Made by a program: the position numbers and the translations under genes. Of a DNA stretch of 64,000 bases, positions 30,524 to 39,463 are shown one piece after another; position 1 is the first letter of the stretch; each line of letters begins with the position of its first letter. The stretch comes from Parastagonospora avenae f. sp. tritici 18332-5 (Eukaryota; Ascomycota; Dothideomycetes; Pleosporales; Phaeosphaeriaceae), in NCBI GenBank assembly GCA_022559985.1, contig JAFJTR010000004.1:558001-622000 (forward strand), in the 5' to 3' direction. The notes below the pieces were generated by a model that did no database searches, was not told where the DNA came from, and saw only the letters and a program-made list of their open reading frames with translations.

Positions 30524-32992
30524 ATGTCCTCAGTTAAGGAACTTAACACTCTTGCTTCGGCAACTGGCATCAAGAAGCCCAACGTCACAAACAACGACAA
30601 GCAGGCCACAACCACCACCAACGAGGTCTCTCAGGGGATCAACACCAAGGACGCCGACATCAATGAGAAGGCAGATTTTCCTCTGAAGGCTTCTCAGAAG
30701 GCCCGAGCGAAGAAGCTCCGAGCCATGAACAGCAAGCTCAAGAAGGCAAAGGCCGCGGAGGTTGCTGAGAAGGCAAAGGCTGGTACACTCACTCGCCAGC
30801 CCAATGTCCAAGAGGCGCCTCTCTCCACTACGGATGAAATGGCTTCCAGTGACTCGAAGGATGTCTCAGACACTGAACAGGCTCAGCTCTCTCCCGACAA
30901 GCCAGCTCCGAATACAGACAACTCTGCAACCAACACCCCGGCTTCTGAGGACGGCTCTGTCTCCGATCCTCAGGACAGCAAGCCTAATCTGACGCGTCTC
31001 CAGAAGCTTCAGAAGAAGAAGATTGCGGACGTTATCGTCAAGGCTGACGTCAAGATCCGCAAGTCGAAGCCCAAGAAGCACATCCCGCTTCCTCCGAAGA
31101 AGGATCACTCGAAGAAGGGCATGCTTGGCCTCGAGATCTTCGCATCACGTCCTCATTCATCTCAGACCTCACGTTCTTCTTCTTCAGGCTCCGTAGCCAC
31201 TCCCACGTCCCCAACCTCTTCGACTTACAAGATCGCCACACCGACTGGGAGCACACACGTTCCTTTGTCAGGCACGACGCCTCCTTTGCCAGACGCATCT
31301 TTCGATTTCTTCGAGGAGGAAGAGTCCTCAGACGGCTCGATTGTTATCTCTGATCACGACGACCACGATGGAGACATTGAGGAGATTGTCGCTAGCGCAC
31401 CTATCATTGTCGCTACTAAGGAGACTCCCAATGAGGCCGATGTGAAGGACGCCACTGCTGTCACTGAGCCCTCTGAAGATCTGGTTTGCGAGACTGAAGA
31501 CATTGTGGACGACGCTCAAGCCCCAATCTCAGCCATCCAAAACAACGCCAGCGACGCCGTCAATGTCGCTCCAGAGCAGACTAGTGAGGTCTGCACGACC
31601 CCTGATGACGAACCGGCCATCGACACTGCCCTTGATCAAGAACAAGACATCATTAAGGAGCCCGTCACCGCTCCTAGCGAGACAGTCGTCGAATCTATCA
31701 CACACACCGTCGATGACATAGCTGCACCTATCTCTGAGACGAAGCTTGACGGCGCCTCTTCGCCCTGTGACGAAGGTCTTGCTACTACGACTAGCATGGA
31801 GACTCCCGTGAGCGCCGAGATCCTTACGCCCGAGAATATCTCCAACAACTCTGAGGGTAACACCGAATGTGATGTCAAGTCGATCAAGGATAATTATTTG
31901 GCGAGCTTACTCGCACGACCAAATGGTGCGGGCGAGGACATGTCTGTTCGCCAGTTGCAGGAGAAGCTGGTCGCTCTGCATGTCGACCTTTATGTTGAGC
32001 AACAGCGAGAGCAGAACAAGCCGTCTCGTAAGGAGAAGCAGGCTTCGAAGCCGAGCAAGACTGCTACATTCCCCGCGGCTGAATACACCGCCCAGCCTAT
32101 TGCTTCAGCAGACCCAGTTGCTGAGGAGCGTGTCCTCGACCAGTCACATGATTCTCCCCCTGCAGTCGAAGCCGCCGTCGAAGCCGCAGTCGAAGTTGCA
32201 GTTGTGGACGATACTTTCGTGGCCGGCTTGTTGCCTCTCCCGAACAGTTGCGCTGAGGACACCACTCTTCGCCACCTGCGCGAAGACATGGTGGCTATGC
32301 ATGTCATTTCTCCTACGAAGCCGTCTCAGCAACTGAACAAGAAGGAGAAAAAGCGGCTCGCTACCACTCTGGCTTCGGCGAATAAATCTTTCGGCAAGAT
32401 GGCTCTTCCTGCGGAGCGTAGCTTTGAAGGGCCTGTACTCACTGCGCAGGACATCCAGGTCAAGACCAAGCATACTGTTTACGACAACACTCAGGCTTCC
32501 CTTCTCGAAGCATTCATGCAGGCTCCTACGTGGGAAATGCCCTCTCCTCGGTCTTCAAAGGCCTCTTCTATGTCAACAACGTCTTCGGAAATGTCAGAGC
32601 GCGAGTTGTACAAAGCACAACAAACCTTCCTTGGCACAATCTCTCTGGTGGAGTTTCTGTCGGAGCTGAACATCCACCTGGAAGACTACATGTCTTCCAA
32701 GAACGATATTTGTCGCGCTTTTGCTGCCTGTGCCGCAAAGGAGGCGGAGGTCTATGGCTTTCACAAGGACACGACCATCGACCAAGACTTCAACTCTGTG
32801 TTAGTGCAGTGCCAGACTAAGCTTGGCTCCAAGACCCTTCACGCCTTCCTGCGTGGCATCAACTTCGATGACGAAGGTGCCACTCCCGTCTCCTGCGTTA
32901 TCAATGGTTTCTGCTCGGCTGCAGCTAGCGATGTTGGTCCTTCGGCCAAGGTGATGCGTGCTTTGGAGTCGTCGTCTGACTCTTCCAGCTAG
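30524..32992 (+). CDS. Large acidic, repeat-containing protein of unknown function
   Basis: 822 aa from ATG 30524 (MSSVKELNTLASATG); if the leader intron at 30419 is retained, the frame runs from 30353 for 879 aa. Lys/Ala-rich coiled-coil-like sequence (KASQKARAKKLRAMNSKLKK) near residue 60 is followed by a Ser/Pro-rich segment and a long Asp/Glu-rich stretch. A motif of about 50 residues occurs twice, at 31887-32045 (DNYLASLLARPNGAGED...RQLQEKLVALHV) and 32208-32360 (DDTFVAGLLPLPNSCAED...RHLREDMVAMHV), both ending in a KKEK-type basic patch. The last ~130 residues look folded (TISLVEFLSELNIHLEDYMS; LHAFLRGINFDDEGATPVSC). No family recognised. Codon use is regular and strong, so it is surely coding. 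Confidence 0.85.
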   Translation: MSSVKELNTLASATGIKKPNVTNNDKQATTTTNEVSQGINTKDADINEKADFPLKASQKARAKKLRAMNSKLKKAKAAEVAEKAKAGTLTRQPNVQEAPLSTTDEMASSDSKDVSDTEQAQLSPDKPAPNTDNSATNTPASEDGSVSDPQDSKPNLTRLQKLQKKKIADVIVKADVKIRKSKPKKHIPLPPKKDHSKKGMLGLEIFASRPHSSQTSRSSSSGSVATPTSPTSSTYKIATPTGSTHVPLSGTTPPLPDASFDFFEEEESSDGSIVISDHDDHDGDIEEIVASAPIIVATKETPNEADVKDATAVTEPSEDLVCETEDIVDDAQAPISAIQNNASDAVNVAPEQTSEVCTTPDDEPAIDTALDQEQDIIKEPVTAPSETVVESITHTVDDIAAPISETKLDGASSPCDEGLATTTSMETPVSAEILTPENISNNSEGNTECDVKSIKDNYLASLLARPNGAGEDMSVRQLQEKLVALHVDLYVEQQREQNKPSRKEKQASKPSKTATFPAAEYTAQPIASADPVAEERVLDQSHDSPPAVEAAVEAAVEVAVVDDTFVAGLLPLPNSCAEDTTLRHLREDMVAMHVISPTKPSQQLNKKEKKRLATTLASANKSFGKMALPAERSFEGPVLTAQDIQVKTKHTVYDNTQASLLEAFMQAPTWEMPSPRSSKASSMSTTSSEMSERELYKAQQTFLGTISLVEFLSELNIHLEDYMSSKNDICRAFAACAAKEAEVYGFHKDTTIDQDFNSVLVQCQTKLGSKTLHAFLRGINFDDEGATPVSCVINGFCSAAASDVGPSAKVMRALESSSDSSS
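31887..32360 (+). repeat. Duplicated ~50-residue coding motif
   Basis: The two diverged copies share D-x-x-(LV)-A-(SG)-LL-x-x-PN, ED, a R-x-L-(QR)-E-x-(LM)-V-A-(LM)-HV core and a following basic tail. They are separated by a linker that itself repeats VEAA. Confidence 0.75.
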
Positions 32993-33167
32993 ATGGCTCA
33001 TGTACAGAAGACTGGCCGCTCTTCTCTCTTTCCTTGTTTCATGATTCACTGCGCATTCTCGCAGAAGGCCGGCGTTGTTACAGATAAGTTATTATGAGTC
33101 ATGAATAGTTGACATTCCTTTTACCACGTATAAATATGATAATTCTTGATAATACCATGTCCGTGAT

Positions 33168-33920
33168 TCATGCCTGCTGGCAGTGACCAGCAACCACTTT
33201 CTCAACTAACCAAATATTCATAAGGACAAGTGCAGCCTAAAACACCGCAAGTCAGGTATGATCCAATCGTACTTGAGACTATGAACTTACAATGACGAGA
33301 ATGGACTCCGCGGCGATAGTCAAGACAAGTAGATTGAAGTAGTGGTACAAGCAATAAGCGGGAAAGATATATTCAAGCAGAATCAGCGTAGCAGCGACTT
33401 TCTGCTCACGAGTATCTGCTTCTGGCTCATAAATCATGGCCCGACCAAGCAATATCTCTTCCACGCTAGGAGACTGTGATGTTGACCATATCGCATTCAT
33501 AATTACCATGACCTGGCGGTGTCATTAGTGAGCGCAAAGTAGAACAATGCGTATCGGCGAGCTTTCGATACGTACCACGAACAGAACGAGCCAGGCGAGG
33601 ATCGTGGAAGCTCCTTTGTAACCTTCGCCAAAGATCATATATGCGACGACCGCTAGGACTCCGTAGCTCATAGTCTTGCATGTCGATATGACCCGTTCAT
33701 GTCGTATCGTTCCGGCTGCATATTGTTGGTCGCGGAAGGCAAGACGTGCTAGTGCTTGTATAGGTAGTATCGGAGGTGTATATGCTGCCGGCGAAGTAGG
33801 TGGTGTATCTTCTATAGCTGATCCCGACAACGCATATTTCAAGCAAGGTAGCTGCGGAGTAGATGCTCTTGATACCGGCGCGCTATCCAGGCACGGCACG
33901 GGATAGTAGGCCATGTTCAT
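33168..33920 (-). CDS. Putative membrane protein, three exons
   Basis: Exons 33576..33920, 33291..33512 and 33168..33236, all joined in phase 0 with GTACGT and GTAAGT donors; 211 aa. It starts at MNMAYYPVPCLDSAP; an in-frame ATG at 33956 would add 12 residues. A Pro/Ser-rich N-terminal half leads to MSYGVLAVVAYMIFGEG and STILAWLVLFVVMVIMNAIW. A soluble loop follows (SQSPSVEEILLGRAMIYEPE), then LEYIFPAYCLYHYFNLLVLT and a last segment spliced to ILVIAALVLMNIWLVEKVV. Four or five membrane passes are likely. No family recognised. The clean phase and continuous hydrophobic pattern across both joins support a real gene. Confidence 0.6.
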
Positions 33921-34268
33921 ATCGATGAGCACGTGGACATATGTGAATGGGAACAATATGGTGTTGTGGAATTCGAAAGCATTTTAATTGAATGCATAAA
34001 TCCTCAAAAGCCGCGAGAAGCCGTTACCAGATTAGTATCTATGTAGTAGAACCACGATTGGTTTATAGCAATATGGTGAAACCACACAGTGGTACACTAA
34101 GAACACTGCCCAGTGTCTCGCTACCTGAACTTCTCAGCGCACATTTGAGCGATTATCCAAGAATCCAGGCGGATATGCAAAATTTAGCATCTGGTGACCA
34201 CCGTCTGTTGTGAGGGACTGCAGCTCGCGACCTGAGCATTCCAGACCAGATATCACAGCTCACTGATA

Positions 34269-34618
34269 TCAGTTTGACATGGCCTCTCGCGAGGCCTTAG
34301 CAAGCATGCATTCCCCCAAACCAAAGATCTGCAAACGAGGTCATTATCAATTAAAAAAAATCATTAAATTCCACATACCAAGCTCACAACCGTCCAGTAG
34401 ACGAACAGGTCCCAAGGTTTCTCGTACTATTGGGAAATCCCGACGATCATCAATGCGAACCACAAGACGAGCAGCACGGTGAAACCGAAGATAATGAGGA
34501 GTTTCAGATCTTCGCTATAATCACTGGATGCGGAATCGCGCGGCTTCGCTAGTTTTTTGCACAAGGATTGGGCCCAGATTTGGTCCGGGCTGTTGTCGTT
34601 AGCCGTGGCGATGGTCAT
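34269..34618 (-). pseudogene. Small membrane-protein gene interrupted by an in-frame TAG
   Basis: From ATG 34618 (MTIATANDNSPDQIWAQSLC) 63 codons run to TAG at 34427-34429, with one strong helix, LLIIFGFTVLLVLWFALMIV, just before it. Directly after the TAG the same frame reads YEKPWDLFVYWTVVSL to a consensus GTATGT donor at 34378. A TTTGCAG acceptor brings in IFGLGECMLAKASREAMSN and a TGA at 34269. So two exons (34379..34618, 34328 down to 34269) would give a 99-residue, two-helix protein if the TAG were sense. The intact splice pair beyond the stop suggests a recent nonsense change, read-through, or a 63-residue protein with untranslated remains. No family recognised; it lies beside another small membrane-protein gene. 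Confidence 0.5.
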
Positions 34619-35289
34619 GTTGAGGAAGTTTGTGGTGGAAGATGATTTGGAGAAAGAACTGCCAGTCAAGATAGCAACTACTTCACGTACTCTGCACATT
34701 TATAGTATTGCACTGTGTGATCGCGTTGGTTACTAAGCTACTAGATACGGCGCGGACCATTTAAGGCCCCAACCCTCTTTGGGTCGATATGATTTGATCC
34801 AAAAAAGGTATTACTGTGGCAATTTTAGGGGCTATGCGACCATGTACAATAATGCTTCGAAGGTGTGCTATGCACCAAGTCTCTGCACAGTACTTGTTGA
34901 TGCGTTAATATATGCGGGCTGAGAAATTAACTCAAGGCTGTATAACTTCAGGTACTTTTAGCACGGAACCCCATGCTAATTAGCTATGGAATATATTCAG
35001 GCTTGCACATAACATACTAGCTCGATCTGGACACACACAAGCTATAGCAATGCCTGGTGAAGGCAAAAGCTCGGCAGAGTGAGCAACAAGATCTACTGGA
35101 ATTAGGAAGTCCCCCTAACATGCAGTCATCGTTCCTCGAAGAGCACTTCATTTAAACGGACTAAGAGCTAGTTCAGAGATTGCATGGCGATACGGAATTG
35201 ATCATTTGCTAGGCTTGATGATTTGAACATGTTTGATTCGTGAATCGCGTAACGCGCTGGCGCTTTGCATATATTTGTGAACTCGAACT
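34619..35289. other. Intergenic region
   Basis: A/T-richer spacer with no supported gene; downstream of the sugar-transporter stop. Confidence 0.5.
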
Positions 35290-37004
35290 TTAGACCTTCT
35301 CCCCCGCTCTCTGGTGCTGAGTCTCGACATGATGTTCCTCCATGTGGACTGCGACTGCCTTCTCGCCGCCGTTGTCCAACACTTCGGACATACCGCCCTG
35401 GCCCCTTGTAAGTTCCGCACCCTTGCGACCAATGAGGTACCAGGGCAGGTTGAACATCTCGTCCATGGACTCCAGACTCTTGCCGGAGGTCTCGGGCATG
35501 AAGAAGTAGACCCATCCAAGACCGATTGCAGTCACGCAGCTGAAGAACATCATAGTGCCACCGGTCGTCATTGAGATGAACATCAGAGGCACCGCCTTGG
35601 AGTTTCCGTACTGGTTGACGAAGTGGAAAGTCATGGCGATGGAACCACCGAGAGCACGGAGTCTGAGCGGGTAGATCTCCGAGTTGATGAGGTACTGCAC
35701 ACTGTTCCAGCCAAGGGCCCAGCCAAATCCAGAGAAGTAAATCATGACAATGGCACCCATAGCAGCGTGCTTCTGACTCGCTGTCTGCGGGACCGATTTA
35801 TCGGAGATCTTGTTATCGATGAGTAAGAAGATGGCCATGTAAAGCATGGCTACCAGCTGCAGAGTGATACCGGTAGCGAGGGAACGTTTGCGGCCAATGA
35901 GATCGATCAAGAAGAAGGCACATATCATGGCACTGATGAACTTGACGACGCCGAAAATTGCAGTAGCGAAAAGCTTCTCGTTCTGACCAGTCGTGCCCAT
36001 CATGGCGAAGTATTGGGGTGCGTAGATTGTGATGGAGTTCGCTCCTGACCACTGTCCAAGGATCTGGGAGAGCAAACTGAGCTGGATGCGGTAGAGATTG
36101 GCCTTGCTGGTGAACATCTCTCGGATCGGTCCGAGCCAAGTGGTTCCCATGGTGGCTTCACGCTCGCGGTTGAGCTGGTCGTTGATGTCGATAACCTCAG
36201 ATTGAATGTAAGGATGATCGGCAGGAAGCTGACGCAGAATCGTGAGGTTCTTGAGGGCCTCCTCATGGCGGCCGACCTTGATGAGCCAACGCGGGCTTTC
36301 CTTGGCGAAGAAAGACAGAATGAAAATGACTCCAGCAAACATCAAGTGCAAGCTGTTTGGAACCAGCCATTGCGCATCGGTCTTCCCGGAGATGTGAATC
36401 GAAGAACCCCAGGAAGCGAAGTAGGCAAGCATGATACCACTGATACATGGTTAGTTAGTGATAAGACGACGCAAGGCAGATATACTCACAGGTAAACAGA
36501 TCCGGCAAAAGCACAAACACAGAGACCACGAATAGCTCTTGGGGCTGTCTCTGCAAGGTATGTGGGTGCAACGACGGTTGTTTGCCCAATACCAACACCT
36601 GCGATAAAGCGGCCAGCGTAGATCATGCCTATGTTTCCAGTCGCAGATGATGCAAGGAAAATTGCGATTCCTGTAACCCAAAGAAGACAGAGCTGTCGTG
36701 TAGCCCAAAGACGGCCAATCTTGTCTGTGAGGAAGAAAGCGATACCGGCACCAAGAATTGAACCCATCTGGACCATGGAAGTGATGTTTGAAAGTAGCTC
36801 AGCTATTTCATGCTTCGATTTGTTGTGGTCTTCGAGTCCGAACTTGATCTTGAAAGGCTCAAGTTCAGCTGTTGTGCCGATGAGGCCTTCGTCGATTCCA
36901 CGAGCTGCACCCATGAGACCAAAGACGAATACGCCAAACCAGAGACGCCAGTTAAGGGACTCCTTGGGCGTATCTTTGAGATTCGCTTTCCATGGGTTAT
37001 GCAT
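35290..37004 (-). CDS. Major facilitator superfamily sugar/quinate-type transporter
   Basis: Two exons, 36490..37004 and 35290..36439, with a GTGAGT...CAG intron; 554 aa. Sugar-porter signatures are clear: GIDEGLIGTTAELEPF in helix 1, DKIGRLWATRQ in loop 2-3, GRFIAGVGIGQTTVVAPTYL in helix 4, PESPRWL-type AKESPRWLIKVGRHEEAL, DLIGRKRSLATG in loop 8-9, and the PETSGKSLESMDEMF end of helix 12. Twelve helices can be counted. It probably imports a hexose, polyol or quinate-like acid across the plasma membrane by proton symport; the substrate cannot be assigned. The hydrophilic C-terminal tail is acidic and His-rich. It is downstream of and co-oriented with the Ldh_2 gene (871 bases apart), so a shared pathway is possible. 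Confidence 0.92.
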
Positions 37005-37875
37005 GTTGGGCAGATTATGGAGGAGGAATCTGAGATTGAAGAGGTTGCCAACTGCGGTGCTGACAGGAGTAGCAAGGCAGGCGTAGCACTCACAACAATA
37101 GAGAGCGAACAGACTTTATACAAACGGTGCGACTCTGGAGACCCCAGCAGCGGGGTATGGCATGCGGAGATACTGAGTGCGGAAAGATCACCTAACGCAT
37201 CGGACTCTTGCCCCCGGTAACGAGCGACGACCCATCGGCGCTCATTGCTAGCAAACAACCATTGACTCGTGCGCCTACACGACACTTAGCTATTTGGCTC
37301 ACTTGATTGGAGAGGGAAGTGGTCTGTTCCGCTTTTCACCGGTTTTCCCGTCTCTGGGGAGTGTTGCCGCTGATCAAAAGCCGACGAGCACGAGAATTTT
37401 GCGCCACGGTTGGACTGCACTACCATCATGAGCGGTAGTGTTACATGCCAAGATCATCGCGTGGAGCTTTGCGTGCTTGGATGCGGCAAAGCTGCCTGCT
37501 TGGTGCGCAAAGCTTCCTCTTGGGTGGGTAAAGCTTCCTTGTCGCTGCATATTGTGGAGCTTAGCATCGGTGGTGTCAACCACTCAAAATCGGGCCTCCG
37601 TCAGCTGTCAGCCCTTGATGACACCCCGCATCGAACCCCATGGCACGCTATATCTCCCCCGAAGCTGTCAGGAATGGGCCTGGACTGCTACACCTAAATA
37701 TTGGGGTCGGCCAGTGCAATCTATTGGTGGAGGCTTCGCTAAGAACGGCGGAAGCAGGGTGGGTGGATTCAACACGCTCGTATATCCCCTCGTTACGAGG
37801 CGCGAGGCCCAACCGGTGGTAAATTATGGCTCCGAAGAGACTCCGCTGAACTGGATCAAGCTTAACATTATTAGC
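37005..37875. promoter_or_regulatory. Intergenic promoter region of the sugar transporter
   Basis: It contains an inverted repeat CACTACC-(9)-GGTAGTG at 37418-37440 and three nearby AAAGCT[TG]-CCT units between 37487 and 37535. No gene is supported. Confidence 0.5.
37418..37440. repeat. Inverted repeat CACTACC/GGTAGTG, 9-base spacer
   Basis: Perfect seven-base arms. It lies about 415 bases upstream of the transporter start, so it could be a dimeric regulator site or chance. Confidence 0.45.
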
Positions 37876-38976
37876 TTATAATCTTGACTTGTGAAGCCCA
37901 GTCGGCGGCAAGGATTTGATATGTGCGGCTCCAACGCGTTCAGCCTCCCTGTTCAACGCTTGAATCTCGGCATCCACGAGTGGTATCCCGTCCCTTAGGC
38001 GCTTTTCCTTATTCAGGTCCTCAATTTCTCCAGGAAAATAGATGCGATCGACACCATCCATTTTCTCAGAGCCAACAACGCGTTGATAGAGATAGTCCAT
38101 TCGTTCCTTGAACTCTTCAATGCTCATGAAGAGATCCGGTTTGATGGCCACAAGAAAGTGGCCGACATCTGCTGGTCTGGACGGGTCGTAAGGATTGGTG
38201 ACATGCCCCGCAAATGCGCTTCCAGATAGCACTCCAGAAAATACATCCATCATAATCGCAATAGCGGAGCCTTTGGGTCCACCCATTGGAAGCATGACAC
38301 CTTCAAGCGCCAAGGCTGGATCGCTAGTCCGCTTGCCCTCCTTGTCGAGTGCCCAGTCCTCGGGGATCTTCTCTCCTCTTCGCAGGGCTTTGTATATCTT
38401 GCCACGTGCTGCGACAGACGGTGCCATGTCCATGATGAACGATCGGCCTTTCTTCCCAGCCGGGGCCCCACATGCAATTGGAGACACGCCCATAAGCTTT
38501 GACTTTCCTCCCCAAGCTGGCAGCGCAGGAGATGAGTTGGTAAATACCAAGCTCATCATGTTTGCATCAAGTGCTTGTTGGACCACCCAAGCGGACATGC
38601 CGAAGTGGTTCGAGTGCTTGACAGAGACCATGCCAATGCCAATGGTCTGGGCCATGTCGATAGCTGCAGCCATACCCTTGCTTGCTGCAAGGAACCCAAA
38701 GCCGTTGTGACCATCGACCTGGGCCACTGCTGGAGTGATCTTGCACAGGGTCGGAGACACGCCAGCGTCAAGAACGCCTTCTCTGATACGTGCCATATAA
38801 GAAGGTATCCTGTTCATACCGTGGGTGTCCACGCCCCGGAGATCAGCTTCGACGAGACATTTGGCAACGATAACAGCGTTATCTCTTGGAACGCCATTTC
38901 CGATAAGGATGTTCTCCACGGCGTCGCGTGCATCCGAAACGCTGACATGGTGCATTTCTTGGTGTTCGGTGGACAT
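37876..38976 (-). CDS. Malate/L-lactate dehydrogenase family (Ldh_2) oxidoreductase with PTS1-like end
   Basis: Intronless, 366 aa, close to the family length. Ldh_2 blocks seen: EADLRGVDTHGMNRIPSYMA near residue 45, DGHNGFGFLAASKGM, VSVKHSNHFGMSAWVVQQAL with the conserved SNHFG, TNSSPALPAWGGKSKLMGVS, and MLPMGGPKGSAIAIMMDVFS near residue 230. The family reduces or oxidises 2-keto/2-hydroxy acids with NAD(P) (malate, diketogulonate, ureidoglycolate and sulfolactate enzymes), using a Rossmann-unlike fold. The last residues, GLHKSRL, form a canonical PTS1 tripeptide SRL, so import into peroxisomes is predicted. A sugar-type transporter lies downstream and another MFS gene upstream on the same strand. 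The exact substrate is unknown. Confidence 0.9.
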   Translation of the reverse strand: MSTEHQEMHHVSVSDARDAVENILIGNGVPRDNAVIVAKCLVEADLRGVDTHGMNRIPSYMARIREGVLDAGVSPTLCKITPAVAQVDGHNGFGFLAASKGMAAAIDMAQTIGIGMVSVKHSNHFGMSAWVVQQALDANMMSLVFTNSSPALPAWGGKSKLMGVSPIACGAPAGKKGRSFIMDMAPSVAARGKIYKALRRGEKIPEDWALDKEGKRTSDPALALEGVMLPMGGPKGSAIAIMMDVFSGVLSGSAFAGHVTNPYDPSRPADVGHFLVAIKPDLFMSIEEFKERMDYLYQRVVGSEKMDGVDRIYFPGEIEDLNKEKRLRDGIPLVDAEIQALNREAERVGAAHIKSLPPTGLHKSRL

Positions 38977-39463
38977 CTTGGCGGCGGCGGATGTGGTTCG
39001 ATTTTGCTAGCAAGGGTAAGTGCGAGAGGAGCGAGTACAATCCAGATAAAACAATGGGGCTCTGGTTCAATTGTAGGCAAAGGACTGCTTAAATGAGTCA
39101 ATGAAATTGTGGTGAAGAGGTGAGCGCGGTGAGAATGCCGATGTCCACCTCGCATGTCTAGCCTGAAAACGTAAGCGCAGCAGGTTCAATGCGCAAGACG
39201 CAGGTGCGATAGACCGTTCTCAACGTAGGCCATTCTTATCCTCGCACAAGGACAGCAATACTTGGGGTATGTAACTCCTGCATACTGGTCTTTTCATTAA
39301 TGCAATTCCTCCGTGCCCATGTGTTCCTGGGGCGCCAAACTTCCCTGACCTGAGTCCCAACATCTAAAGGAACACTGCAACTCACTTGTGAAGAAGAGGC
39401 CTTCTGCTAACAGATAATCAAACTCAGGTTCTATCTCTGAATTGTATGGATGCGCAGTGTCGT
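38977..39463. other. Intergenic region
   Basis: Promoter side of the Ldh_2 gene; no gene supported. Confidence 0.5.
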
